A stretch of DNA of 50,867 bases from Anaerolineales bacterium. Lineage in GTDB: Bacteria > Chloroflexota > Anaerolineae > Anaerolineales > Villigracilaceae. The stretch is from the NCBI GenBank assembly GCA_016927315.1, contig JAFGMV010000112.1, positions 1-50,867 on the forward strand, read 5' to 3'. The notes under the pieces were generated by a model. That model worked only from the letters and a program-made list of their open reading frames with translations. It was not told the DNA's origin and made no database searches. Below are positions 24,937 through 33,735 of the stretch, piece by piece. The first letter of the stretch is position 1; the number at the start of each line of letters is the position of its first letter. The translations under genes and the position numbers were made by a program.

Positions 24937-26790
24937 ATGGAACACAGTAATGAATTTTTGCCATTGTTGGTCGTTTTATTCCTGGCCTTTGTCGTTCCTT
25001 TGCTGCTGACGCGCTTCCGAAGCGTACCGGTAGTCGTCGGTGAAATTGCAGCCGGAATGCTCGTGGCTGCATTCGGTATTTTCCCGGAAACACATGGCGG
25101 GCTGCTGACGATCTTTTCGGATATCGGTCTGGCCTTCCTGATGTTCCTGGCCGGGATGGAGATCGATTTCGACCGTTTGTTTGGGAATGGTTCGGGCAGC
25201 CGGCGGAAAACGGGCGTCTCGGTACCGCTGCTTGCATTGGCGGTCTATCTCCTGACGCTTGCCCTGGCAGAAGGCGGTGCGTTTTTCCTTAATTGGATCG
25301 GCCTGGAAGGTAATCCCCATCTGCTGGCCTTCCTGTTGAGTGCTACTTCATTGGGCGTTCTCCTGCCGATCTTGAAAGGGCGCGGTATGATCCAGACCCC
25401 CGGTGGGCAATTGATTTTCCTTTCGGGGCTGCTGGCAGATTTTCTTACGGTAATCCTGCTGACCATATTCATTATATTCCAGCAGAATGGGTTGAATCTT
25501 GAAATATTATCTTTGTTTTTGATCTTCCTGGTTTTCCTGGTCGTTGCCCGTATTGGCCAGCGTTTTGTCAGGCTGAGGGCGGTCCGCAGGGTGGTTGATG
25601 AATTATCTCAGGCGACCGTGCAGTTTAAAGTCAGAGGCGCGTTTACCATCCTGCTCGGGTTTGTTGTCCTGGCCGAGACCCTGGGGGCAGAATTGATCCT
25701 GGGGGCATTCCTGGCCGGTATGATCATTTCTCTAATCAAGTCTCCGGAGGACGAAGACCTGGTTCATAAACTGGAGGCCTTTGGTTTTGGTTTTTTTATC
25801 CCAGTGTTCTTTATCGTGACAGGTGCGGGTCTCGATCTGAATTCGCTGTTTCAATCCCCTGAAACCCTTTTGTTCATTCCGATCCTGTTCGGGTTGTCCA
25901 TATTGGTCAAGAGTATTCCTGCCCTGCTGCTCCGCAGGATAATGCCCTGGAGGGAGACACTGGCCGCGGGGTTGCTGCTAAACACCCATTTATCTCTGGA
26001 GGTGGCCGTGGGCGTGATTGGACTGCGCCTGGGGTTGTTTTCTTCTGCTACCGCAACCGCTGTGATCCTGTTTGCAATCCTGACGGTGCTGCTGATGCCC
26101 ATCCTGTTCAATGCGATCATCCCTGCAGCAGAAGGCGTTGGCCGGCGCTCGAGGCTGGTTTTCGGATGGGACAACCTGCTCGCGCGCCGTATTGCGCAGG
26201 AACTGCAAGCCCATGGGGACCAGGTGAGTGTGTTGGTGGAAGGCCAGGCGGATGCTTACCGGCAGGTGAAAGAAATGGGCCTGGAGCCGGCGCCAGTGGA
26301 AAGTTTGCCGCTTTGCCAGGACGATTTTGTGCCGGTCAACATTCAGACTTTCCTGGCTTTCAGCCAGGATGACGAAGCAAACTACCAGGCTGTCAGGCAT
26401 GCCCAGGCGGCTGGTGTGTCATCAGTGATCGCTTTGATCAACAACCCTGCAGACCAGAAGCGCTTTGCAGAACTTGGGGTCCAGACGCTTAATCCTGAGC
26501 GCGACCAGGTGCCCCTGCTGACTTTCCTGGCTCGCAATCCGGATTTAATCCGCCTGCTGACTTCTACCGATGATGAACGGGATATCCGGGAATACGAATT
26601 GAATGAGAGCGATATGATCGGAAAACGGATCAACAAGCTCAAACTTCCTGCCGGCCTGTTAATCTTGACGATCATCCGTAAGGATGAATTGATCGTACCG
26701 CATGGGACCACTCGTCTGGCAAGCGGGGACCGCCTGACTATCTTCGGCAGCCTGGAAGCCCATGATGAGGTATCTGCCTGGCTAACCTGA
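24937..26790 (+). CDS. CPA2-family cation:proton antiporter with TrkA-like domains
   Basis: 617 residues. The first 400 residues hold about 12 membrane segments of a Na+/H+ exchanger fold (KefB/CPA2 type), with VPVVVGEIAAGMLVAAFG near residue 30 and the core FLAGMEIDFD. The C-terminal cytoplasmic part is a degenerate TrkA-N-like Rossmann domain (RRSRLVFGWDNLLARRIAQE) and a TrkA-C domain at the end (IGKRINKLKLPAGLLILTI). Such proteins exchange K+ or Na+ for H+ under nucleotide or ligand control. GGGAG lies about 7 bases before the ATG. Confidence 0.9.
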   Translation: MEHSNEFLPLLVVLFLAFVVPLLLTRFRSVPVVVGEIAAGMLVAAFGIFPETHGGLLTIFSDIGLAFLMFLAGMEIDFDRLFGNGSGSRRKTGVSVPLLALAVYLLTLALAEGGAFFLNWIGLEGNPHLLAFLLSATSLGVLLPILKGRGMIQTPGGQLIFLSGLLADFLTVILLTIFIIFQQNGLNLEILSLFLIFLVFLVVARIGQRFVRLRAVRRVVDELSQATVQFKVRGAFTILLGFVVLAETLGAELILGAFLAGMIISLIKSPEDEDLVHKLEAFGFGFFIPVFFIVTGAGLDLNSLFQSPETLLFIPILFGLSILVKSIPALLLRRIMPWRETLAAGLLLNTHLSLEVAVGVIGLRLGLFSSATATAVILFAILTVLLMPILFNAIIPAAEGVGRRSRLVFGWDNLLARRIAQELQAHGDQVSVLVEGQADAYRQVKEMGLEPAPVESLPLCQDDFVPVNIQTFLAFSQDDEANYQAVRHAQAAGVSSVIALINNPADQKRFAELGVQTLNPERDQVPLLTFLARNPDLIRLLTSTDDERDIREYELNESDMIGKRINKLKLPAGLLILTIIRKDELIVPHGTTRLASGDRLTIFGSLEAHDEVSAWLT

Positions 26791-26815
26791 TCCGCAATTT
26801 CGGACGGAATCAATC

Positions 26816-27919
26816 ATGCATCGCGGCCTGACCACTTTCAGATTTTTTGCATTCCTGGTCGTTTTCCTGGCTCACTTCAACTGGGATCTATTTGGTTTTG
26901 GTTATATTGGCGTACAGGCCTTTTTTGTGCTGTCCGGGTTCCTGCTCATCCCGATACTGCTGCAAATGAAAACCGAAATGCCCATAGGCGCTTATTTCAA
27001 AAGTTTTTATGGGCGGCGCATCTTACGGATTTTCCCACTTTACTATGGGTATTTGGCCGGGCTTTTGCTGGCTGCGTTGTTGTTAAAGGACAAGAACATA
27101 TCCCAGATGAACATATTTCTTGAACAGCTACCCTGGGCGCTCAGTTATTGTTACGATTTTTTCCACGCGTCGGTCTATTTTGAGCACTCCCGATTCCTGA
27201 CACACTTCTGGTCGCTGGCTGTAGAAGAACAGTTTTACCTTGCCTGGCCGGTGATGATCCTGTTTATTCCTCCAAGGCATTTCAAAACGTTTTTATTCGC
27301 GGTGATCCTGGCCGGTCCTGTCCAAAGGTTTTTGATCGTACGGCTGTATGAGTCAGGTTTTCTTCAAGTGATGAACCAGCGGATCGACCTTGCGATCTAT
27401 GTACTCCCCTTTTCACATTTTGATGCTTTTGCAACGGGCGGCTTGCTGGCGCTGTATGGAAAGAGCTGCAATTCCAATTTGAGGGTTTTACTCTTAATTG
27501 CTTTTACGATATTGCTTGGCTATCAGACGCAGTATCTTTCTTCGGGACAAATATCCTGGCAAAGCCTTGGCTATTTACCCTTTATGAAGCAGCAGATGGT
27601 TTGGGGATATTCCCTGCTTAATTACATTTTTGCCCTCCTGTTCGTACAAATTCGGGATGAACGGCTGCTGCCCAAGTTTTTCAATAATCCTGTTGTTCAT
27701 TATCTTGGGAAAATAAGTTATGGGTTATATGTATTCCATTTCGGAATCCAATGGTTTATCTGGAATGCTTTTCCAAATCTTTCAGGCTATTTAAGTATCT
27801 TATTGTCATTTATTTCTACGACCTTGCTCAGCTCGATCAGTTATGAGTTTTATGAAAAGCGCTTTATCGGCATGAAAGATAGATATTTCCCGAGGAAGAA
27901 TTTGCTTGCGGAGGGGTGA
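26816..27919 (+). CDS. Acyltransferase 3 (OafA/YrhL-type) membrane enzyme
   Basis: 367 residues with about ten membrane segments. Family motifs are clear: TTFRFFAFLVVFLAHFN with the key His, FFVLSGFLL, FYGRRILRIFPLYY and HFWSLAVEEQFYLAWP. These enzymes transfer acetyl or other acyl groups to surface polysaccharides or other extracytoplasmic acceptors. It starts 25 bases after the antiporter stop, so it may be co-transcribed. No sugar-biosynthesis genes are nearby to indicate an acceptor. Confidence 0.92.
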   Translation: MHRGLTTFRFFAFLVVFLAHFNWDLFGFGYIGVQAFFVLSGFLLIPILLQMKTEMPIGAYFKSFYGRRILRIFPLYYGYLAGLLLAALLLKDKNISQMNIFLEQLPWALSYCYDFFHASVYFEHSRFLTHFWSLAVEEQFYLAWPVMILFIPPRHFKTFLFAVILAGPVQRFLIVRLYESGFLQVMNQRIDLAIYVLPFSHFDAFATGGLLALYGKSCNSNLRVLLLIAFTILLGYQTQYLSSGQISWQSLGYLPFMKQQMVWGYSLLNYIFALLFVQIRDERLLPKFFNNPVVHYLGKISYGLYVFHFGIQWFIWNAFPNLSGYLSILLSFISTTLLSSISYEFYEKRFIGMKDRYFPRKNLLAEG

Positions 27920-27997
27920 TTCGGGTCGCGACAGCCGCCTGGTCATGTGTTCTTATCCTTGCATAGGGGTCACGTGCAAGAGTGTTTTTGTTTCTTC

Positions 27998-28016
27998 GGA
28001 ACTGAACCGCAGTTCC
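27998..28016. repeat. Hairpin between convergent genes
   Basis: GGAACTG (27998-28004) pairs with CAGTTCC (28010-28016) around a 5-base loop, between the stops of the acyltransferase and the HAD gene. There is no T-run on either strand, so a terminator role is uncertain. Confidence 0.3.
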
Positions 28017-28126
28017 TGGGAATGGATTTCAAACAAGCGATTCCTGCTATGGAAGTGGGTTAAAGGCCGGGGCAGATCCATGCGGGTCGACAGTACAGCG
28101 CCTCAGCCATGAAAAGCGGCTTTTGC

Positions 28127-28858
28127 TCAGGGGAGGGCGGCAGGGAGCTCGGCCAGGGTTTGGATGGTAATATCCGGGTGAATATCCTGCCTGGCCGGTC
28201 TTTGGTTTTCTGCCCTTCGGGTGATCCAGATGCTGAGCATCCCGATAGCATTCGCCCCCAGAACGTCTGCCGTCAAGGTATCACCGACCATCGCAATAGA
28301 CTGTGGAGGAAAGTTCCACTGGACCAAGGCCATTTCGAAGATGCTTGGATGAGGCTTGCGGTAGCTGCATTCAGCCGAAGTCAAAATAAAATCGAAATAT
28401 GGGGTGATTCTGAATTTTTCGATCAGCTGCAGAACATCCTTGTTGTAACCGGCATTGGAGATCATACCGATCCTGAGTTTTTTTTCTTTCAATGTGTCCA
28501 GCATGGGAACGGCATCTTCTTCAAGGAGCCAGTTCTCCTGTGTGACCGCAAACATAGCGTCCAGGGCGTTGACGATTACTTCGTCTGGCTGTTCGGGAAA
28601 CCCCTCGTCGCTAAGCAGGCGGCGCAGGATCGCCAGGTAGGTTGTCTCGAACAGGTCAATGTCACGGCGGGTGTAGTAATCGGACAGGCGGTCCTTGAAG
28701 CGGCTGCGAAAACCGGGCAGCTGCAGTGCTACTCCCTGGCTGTATAAGGATTGGATTAACGCCTCGTCAGCCTGATCAAGAACAAGCGGCCAGCTTTCCC
28801 GGCCGTACATCAGGGTGTTACCCAGGTCAAAGATTACCGCGCGGATTGAATTGTTCAT
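28127..28858 (-). CDS. HAD-family hydrolase
   Basis: About 243 residues. HAD motif I is FDLGNTLMYG (second Asp replaced by Asn, as in many subfamily members), motif II is ISNAGYN, motif III is the Lys in RKPHPSIFEMAL and motif IV is VGDTLTADVLGAN. A helical cap lies between motifs I and II. It is probably a phosphatase for a small metabolite; the substrate is unknown. ATG at 28858 is preferred, although a GTG lies just upstream in frame. It may be co-transcribed with the dehydrogenase gene that ends or starts nearby on the same strand. Confidence 0.88.
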   Translation of the reverse strand: MNNSIRAVIFDLGNTLMYGRESWPLVLDQADEALIQSLYSQGVALQLPGFRSRFKDRLSDYYTRRDIDLFETTYLAILRRLLSDEGFPEQPDEVIVNALDAMFAVTQENWLLEEDAVPMLDTLKEKKLRIGMISNAGYNKDVLQLIEKFRITPYFDFILTSAECSYRKPHPSIFEMALVQWNFPPQSIAMVGDTLTADVLGANAIGMLSIWITRRAENQRPARQDIHPDITIQTLAELPAALP

Positions 28859-28924
28859 CACTACTTCTAACCAGAATATTCTGTTTTCGTTACGTTTTCC
28901 CGATTGGCTGCGAAGAAAGACGGA

Positions 28925-29947
28925 TCAATAGCCCTGTTGATGATTAAACTGATTCAGAAGCGGCTGGTTATTGATATAGCGATCCAGATTTTCCGCAAAC
29001 AATGTCACGGTGCGTTCATCGAAGTGTTTACTGATACCGGCGATATGCGGGGTCAGGATTACATTTGGCATTTTCCACAGAGGGTCGGCTGCCGGCAGCG
29101 GTTCTTCCGAAAACACATCCAGCGCCGCTCCGGCTATTTTCCGTTCCTGCAAGGCCTTGATCAGGGCTTTGTGGTCGATTACATACCCGCGGGAGACATC
29201 TACCAGGTATGCATTCGGCCTCATCGCAGCAAGCACATCCGCGTTGATCAGATCGCGGGTATTCTGGCTTAAGGGGACAGCTACAACCACAAAATCACAT
29301 TCCTTGAGCATCGATTTTATAGCCTGGATCGGGTATAAGCGGTGGACCAGGTCGCCTTCCGGATCCCCCAGGCCTTCCGGTGTGTAGCCGCGATGGACTG
29401 GCTGCATGGCGTTGCGTTTGACAGCCAGGACAGTCGCCCCGAAATTTCTCAGCAGGTACGCAACCTGCCTGTTGATTGCGCCATAGCCAACCAGGCCAAC
29501 TGTGCTGTCTCTCAGCTCGGTCGGGCTGAACCGCTCCCAGCGGTCTGACGGCCATTCTTTCTTTTCCTGGTTTTTTATCAGGGCGGGGATACGATGCCCC
29601 AGGGTCAGCAGCATCGCCAGAACATATTCGGCAGCTTGGGAGGAGGTGGCGCCACTGTTTGTCGTGGCAATCAGATCGGTTTTTTGCAGGATTGGTGCTT
29701 TTATGGCGTGGTCAATCCCAGATGAATGGAATTGAATCCAGCGCAGCCCGGGAGTCTGTTCGGGAGTCGGGAGCAGATGGCTGGTATATAAGACTTCGCA
29801 GTGATTTAAGATACCTTCGGGCAGGTCTTCTATTTTTTTTGCGGCCTGTACCGTGATCCGCAGGCGTGGAGAGATCTCTTCCAGCCTGGTTACCAGCGAG
29901 CTGGAAAACGGCAATGTGATCAAAACGTTAATAGGCGAGTTTGGCAT
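28925..29947 (-). CDS. D-2-hydroxyacid dehydrogenase
   Basis: 340 residues. The NAD-binding motif is GLVGYGAINRQVAYLLRNFG near 145-165. Catalytic residues are visible as Arg in VDVSRG, Glu in EEPLP and His in TPHIAG. The family reduces 2-oxoacids to D-2-hydroxyacids or does the reverse (glycerate, phosphoglycerate, lactate types). The substrate-binding half is divergent, so the substrate is unknown. It lies 66 bases upstream of the HAD gene in the same direction. The Shine-Dalgarno signal is weak. Confidence 0.92.
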   Translation of the reverse strand: MPNSPINVLITLPFSSSLVTRLEEISPRLRITVQAAKKIEDLPEGILNHCEVLYTSHLLPTPEQTPGLRWIQFHSSGIDHAIKAPILQKTDLIATTNSGATSSQAAEYVLAMLLTLGHRIPALIKNQEKKEWPSDRWERFSPTELRDSTVGLVGYGAINRQVAYLLRNFGATVLAVKRNAMQPVHRGYTPEGLGDPEGDLVHRLYPIQAIKSMLKECDFVVVAVPLSQNTRDLINADVLAAMRPNAYLVDVSRGYVIDHKALIKALQERKIAGAALDVFSEEPLPAADPLWKMPNVILTPHIAGISKHFDERTVTLFAENLDRYINNQPLLNQFNHQQGY

Positions 29948-30028
29948 ACTGTCATTTTACCTCAACTGGATGTGTATCAAGAAAAAGCGAATATTAATGG
30001 ACTATGCGCTGGGTAGGTGTTCTGCTGG

Positions 30029-30229
30029 TCAACTCCTGTCTTTTGGAACGATGATCCATAGAACGAAGTAGGGAACCAGTCCGGGGATGCCGCCCGGGAT
30101 CAGGGCGATAATAAACGCCAACCTGAACCAGAAGACGTTTATTCCAAAGAACTCCGAGAGCCCACCGCAGACACCCGCGACGACACGGTTTCTCCTCGAG
30201 CGGCGTAGTGGGGGACGTTGCGAACTCAT
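30029..30229 (-). CDS. Small PspC-domain membrane protein
   Basis: 66 residues: a basic N-terminus, then RRNRVVAGVCGGLSEFFGI, the hallmark of PspC, and a membrane segment ending with YFVLWIIVPKD. PspC proteins sense or regulate envelope stress in the phage-shock response. No PspA or PspB gene is nearby. GGAGG lies 6 bases before the ATG, so translation should be strong. Confidence 0.93.
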   Translation of the reverse strand: MSSQRPPLRRSRRNRVVAGVCGGLSEFFGINVFWFRLAFIIALIPGGIPGLVPYFVLWIIVPKDRS

Positions 30230-30365
30230 TTAGACCTCCAAAAAAAGTCAGGTTGCTGCTACTTATATATACGGAAATCGGTCATGAAAGTTGCAGTTAT
30301 GGATCGGTTCTTTTGAAATTGTGATCGGCGGGTATGAATTTTTGGGCTGCGGGTGTTGGTTGGCT

Positions 30366-31499
30366 TCAGGCGATGGATTGATCCCATTCGATCACCCGGT
30401 TCCGTCCTTCCTGCTTGGCGCGGTACATGGCCTTATCAGCGCGGAATATCAGCTGGTCCAGCAAGACGATTGTATCGGCCTGGTGCATATTGGAAATCCC
30501 AATGCTGATCGTGATATGCAGCGGGCCGATCTCAGTCTGGAACGGCGTACTTTCTACCAGCATTCGCAGCCGTTCGGCGATTCTCCGGGCATCTCCAGGT
30601 TCTGTGTTTGGCAGCAGGATGACAAATTCTTCGCCGCCAAACCGACCAATCAGATCATCCGGGCGCAGGTTGTTGATACACAAATTCGCCAGGCCCTTCA
30701 GGATATGATCCCCGACGATATGCCCGTAAGTGTCATTGATGTTTTTAAAATGATCGATGTCAAACAGCAGGAAGGCTGCGAGCCCGTTGCTGCTTCGGGT
30801 ACGGTGGATCCTTCTCTGGGATTGTTCCAGGAAGTAACGCCGGTTGTAGGTATTGGTTAGCGGGTCGATTGTGGCGAAGAAATTTAATTCTTCTTTTGAC
30901 TTCTCAAGACTTGAGAATGATTGGGATTTTAAAGTATCGCTGTACCAGATGGCGATTGAAACGGCCGCGATGGCGCCGCTCAGGTCAAGGAAAAGATCGG
31001 ACAAGGTGGTTTGGAATTGCGAAACAGCCTCTACCAGTCCAAACCGGTCAAAGATGAAAAAGATGATGATTGTAACCAGACTGATGCCTCCCCAACGTAT
31101 GCCCGCCCAGATTCCTGCCATGATGAAGGCGGCCACTGGAACATAGACCTGCCAGATTGCACTGGATGAACGGATGCCGCCTGAAACCAGCATCACCCCG
31201 GCTGATGAGATATAAATGGCAAAAGTTACCAGGTATGCGGCCGGGCGGTAGTGTTTGGTGAATTTGACTATCAAATATCCGATCAGGGAACACAGGACAG
31301 AAAACAGGTTGACCCACACCGCAAAGAGGGGGAATTTGCTGAACCAGTATACGGCGGCAAAGAACATGAAGAAGAAAAAAGTGAAGATCGTCCCGGCCCG
31401 TGTGGCCCTGATCAGGCTGGTGCGGTAAGGTCCTTGTGCTTTGGAAGGATCATGCACTGGTTTGATTTTGGATAGCTGCTGTAGGAATTTATTCGACAT
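30366..31499 (-). CDS. Membrane diguanylate cyclase (GGDEF)
   Basis: 377 residues. About six or seven membrane helices occupy residues 25-180, followed by a GGDEF domain. The active site is RFGGEEFVILLP; five residues upstream is RPDD, the RxxD inhibitory I-site, so product inhibition is expected. NDTYGHIVGDHIL and ISIGIS are also typical. It should make cyclic di-GMP from GTP. It starts 6 bases after the CoA-transferase beta gene, a tight operon arrangement of unclear meaning. A c-di-GMP riboswitch lies at 38062. Confidence 0.95.
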   Translation of the reverse strand: MSNKFLQQLSKIKPVHDPSKAQGPYRTSLIRATRAGTIFTFFFFMFFAAVYWFSKFPLFAVWVNLFSVLCSLIGYLIVKFTKHYRPAAYLVTFAIYISSAGVMLVSGGIRSSSAIWQVYVPVAAFIMAGIWAGIRWGGISLVTIIIFFIFDRFGLVEAVSQFQTTLSDLFLDLSGAIAAVSIAIWYSDTLKSQSFSSLEKSKEELNFFATIDPLTNTYNRRYFLEQSQRRIHRTRSSNGLAAFLLFDIDHFKNINDTYGHIVGDHILKGLANLCINNLRPDDLIGRFGGEEFVILLPNTEPGDARRIAERLRMLVESTPFQTEIGPLHITISIGISNMHQADTIVLLDQLIFRADKAMYRAKQEGRNRVIEWDQSIA

Positions 31500-31505
31500 G
31501 GTGTT

Positions 31506-32276
31506 TTATTTCAAGTACAGCCCATCAGGGTCCAGTTCAAGGCGCAGTATCGCTAATTCCTGTTCGCTGGCCGGAGTGGTTTCTTTCAGGTCATCAGAGA
31601 TCTTCAAGGGCCAGCCTGTATTTTCCCTGGCTTCTTCCACCGTTTTTTGCGGATGCAGCGCAGTCAACACGAGTTCGCCAGAATGATCGGGTTCCATGAT
31701 TCCGAGATCGGTTACCACAGCCTGGACGCCTCCACCGCGAAGGGCGGCAGCTTCCCGCTCAGCCCTGCCAGACAGGTAGCCGGCAGATGTCAGGAAGTCA
31801 ACTTTCTCGGGAAAGCGGCGTTTCTGGTGCGGTGTCATGATATAGCAGCGATTTGCCCAGGCCGCGATCTCCTGTGATCCGCCGGAGCCGGGCAGGCGAA
31901 CCTTGGGCTTCGAGTAATCGGCGCCGATGACGGTGGCGTTGATATTCCCGAAACGATCTATCTGGGCGCCTCCCATAAAGCCGACATCGACGCAGCCGCG
32001 CTGCAGGTAAAATGAAAAGATGTCATACATGCTGCAAACCGCCAGGGCGCCACTGATCAGCGTTGGGTCCCCGATAGACAATGGCAGCCGTGCCGGTTCG
32101 GCGCCGATGACTCCGGCTTCATAAATCATGACGAGATTGGGGGCGTGCGTTCGCTTTGCGAGGTTGCAGGCCAGGTTGGGTTGACCTACCCCCACAAAGA
32201 CAACATCCCCATCGCGGAGCAGCCGGGAGGCGTTGACGATCATAAGTTCAGAGGATGAATATGCTAATGGGCTCAT
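31506..32276 (-). CDS. Family I CoA-transferase, beta subunit
   Basis: 256 residues. NLVMIYEAGVIGAEPARLP near residues 47-65 contains the catalytic Glu of the glutaconate CoA-transferase beta-like subunits, and GGAQIDRFGNINATVIG is a family motif. It moves CoA from an acyl-CoA to a free carboxylic acid through an enzyme-bound CoA thioester. It begins 6 bases after the alpha subunit gene. The substrate pair cannot be told; glutaconate, 3-oxoacid and related types are candidates. Confidence 0.88.
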   Translation of the reverse strand: MSPLAYSSSELMIVNASRLLRDGDVVFVGVGQPNLACNLAKRTHAPNLVMIYEAGVIGAEPARLPLSIGDPTLISGALAVCSMYDIFSFYLQRGCVDVGFMGGAQIDRFGNINATVIGADYSKPKVRLPGSGGSQEIAAWANRCYIMTPHQKRRFPEKVDFLTSAGYLSGRAEREAAALRGGGVQAVVTDLGIMEPDHSGELVLTALHPQKTVEEARENTGWPLKISDDLKETTPASEQELAILRLELDPDGLYLK

Positions 32277-32282
32277 ACCGGG

Positions 32283-33185
32283 CTAATATTCTCCATAGTT
32301 AACCGGCGTGCTCTGGCGTGGTTTCACCCGTAAGCGGTTGTGAACCTGACGGCCTAATTTGTGCCAGTATTCGGCATGGTCCTTCGTGTCGAAAACCCAC
32401 TCATCCAGCCAACTTTGGGTGTTCTCAAGCGATTGGCTGATCTGATCCCATTGCAGGTAGAACTGGTTGTCGCGGTCGTAATATCCCTGTGCGTACGAAG
32501 GGTGACATGCCTTCGGGATGTGGCAGACTGCTGAGACTACCAGACCGGGGATCAGTGTGCGGTTGGGATCCGTACGAATGCTTGTCTCATCCACAATCTC
32601 TTCAGCCGTAAGGATTACCTTCTTGGCGGCAAAGGCGGCTTCTTTCTGCTCGCCGATAATGCCCCACAGATGTGCATTGCCATTTTGGTCTGCGCGCTGC
32701 ACATGGACAACGGCCACGTCCGGGTTCAGGGCAGGTACGGCAATCAGGTCTGGTCCACCGTAGGGGTCGGTTAGCCTCTTGATCCTGGGATTGGCTTTTT
32801 CCAGGTCGGTGGCTGCTGTTTGCTTCATAGGCATAAAGGGAAGTCCGGTTGCGCCGGCTTGCAGGCGGGAGATCATCCCGAAATGGGAATACTCTTCCCA
32901 TTCCAGCCGGCCGTTCTCAAGCGCTGAGCGTACGATGCGCAGGGAGCCAACCCCGGGATTGCCTATATATGAAAAGACCATCTTCCTGGCGCAGCCTGCA
33001 GCAACCATCTGGTCATAGATCAGGTCAGGGGTGGCGCGGGCTAGTGTCAGGTTCTTTTTCCCCTGGCGGATGATCTCATGCCCGGCCGCGAATGGGATCA
33101 GATGAGTGAACCCGGCTGCATACAGCGTGTCTCCGTCCTGCACGAAAGAAGCAATTGCTTCAGAAAGGGAGATGAGTTTTGACAT
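32283..33185 (-). CDS. Family I CoA-transferase, alpha subunit
   Basis: 300 residues resembling the GctA-type alpha subunit: LISLSEAIASFVQDGDTLY at the start, FSYIGNPGVG near 90, then PYGGPDLIAVPALNPDVAVVH and GNAHLWG. It pairs with the beta subunit encoded directly downstream to form the active CoA-transferase. AGGA precedes the ATG. It follows a small membrane-protein gene by 11 bases. Confidence 0.9.
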   Translation of the reverse strand: MSKLISLSEAIASFVQDGDTLYAAGFTHLIPFAAGHEIIRQGKKNLTLARATPDLIYDQMVAAGCARKMVFSYIGNPGVGSLRIVRSALENGRLEWEEYSHFGMISRLQAGATGLPFMPMKQTAATDLEKANPRIKRLTDPYGGPDLIAVPALNPDVAVVHVQRADQNGNAHLWGIIGEQKEAAFAAKKVILTAEEIVDETSIRTDPNRTLIPGLVVSAVCHIPKACHPSYAQGYYDRDNQFYLQWDQISQSLENTQSWLDEWVFDTKDHAEYWHKLGRQVHNRLRVKPRQSTPVNYGEY

Positions 33186-33196
33186 AGGGTTCCTGG

Positions 33197-33445
33197 TTAG
33201 TGGGTTTCATCGTTTTCTTCTGTTGATCTGTTCAGAAGGCGGCGGATCCCACTGAAACGGTTGCTTGGTTCCGGTTTTATCCGATAACGGCGGCGTAGGG
33301 TGAGCCCGAAGACCAGGATGATCAACCCGATAAAAAGCAGGTCGAAGTTGGGTGTTTTGGCCATATCTGAGGCGGTGAAAAGGAATACCAGCATGACCCC
33401 TAGTAATGTAAAAAAGGTTCCGATTCGAAAGATCAAATCGTTCAT
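33197..33445 (-). CDS. Small two-helix membrane protein
   Basis: 82 residues with two hydrophobic segments (about 8-25 and 37-50) joined by a short loop, then a basic tail. No family was recognised. It is 11 bases upstream of the CoA-transferase alpha gene and probably belongs to the same transcript. Confidence 0.65.
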   Translation of the reverse strand: MNDLIFRIGTFFTLLGVMLVFLFTASDMAKTPNFDLLFIGLIILVFGLTLRRRYRIKPEPSNRFSGIRRLLNRSTEENDETH

Positions 33446-33693
33446 TGATTATTTTCTTTCCAGGCAGAGATCAGTGCTCTTGAACGGGCAAAAAAACCGG
33501 TTTCTGCTTTCAGACTACGAAAACGCTCAAATTTAAGACAATAATATCAACTGTACCTATATTGTATAACAGGCTGGCATAGTCTTCAATCGAGAATACG
33601 GGTGTGTTTCTGGACCAGCCTTGCAGTTGCTTCCGAAAAAGGTTCTTTACCGGTCTTATCATGGATCATTTCATGGGGATCCGGATTTATTTG

Positions 33694-33723
33694 CTGCCCC
33701 TTCCAGTTTGATGGAAGGGGCAG
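33694..33723 (-). terminator. Terminator of the aldehyde dehydrogenase gene
   Basis: A perfect 12-bp stem, CTGCCCCTTCCA (33694-33705) with TGGAAGGGGCAG (33712-33723), lies 13 bases past the stop at 33736. The following minus-strand tract is only moderately T/A-rich (CAAATAAAT). Confidence 0.65.
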
Positions 33724-33735
33724 GGCTTGAGGACG

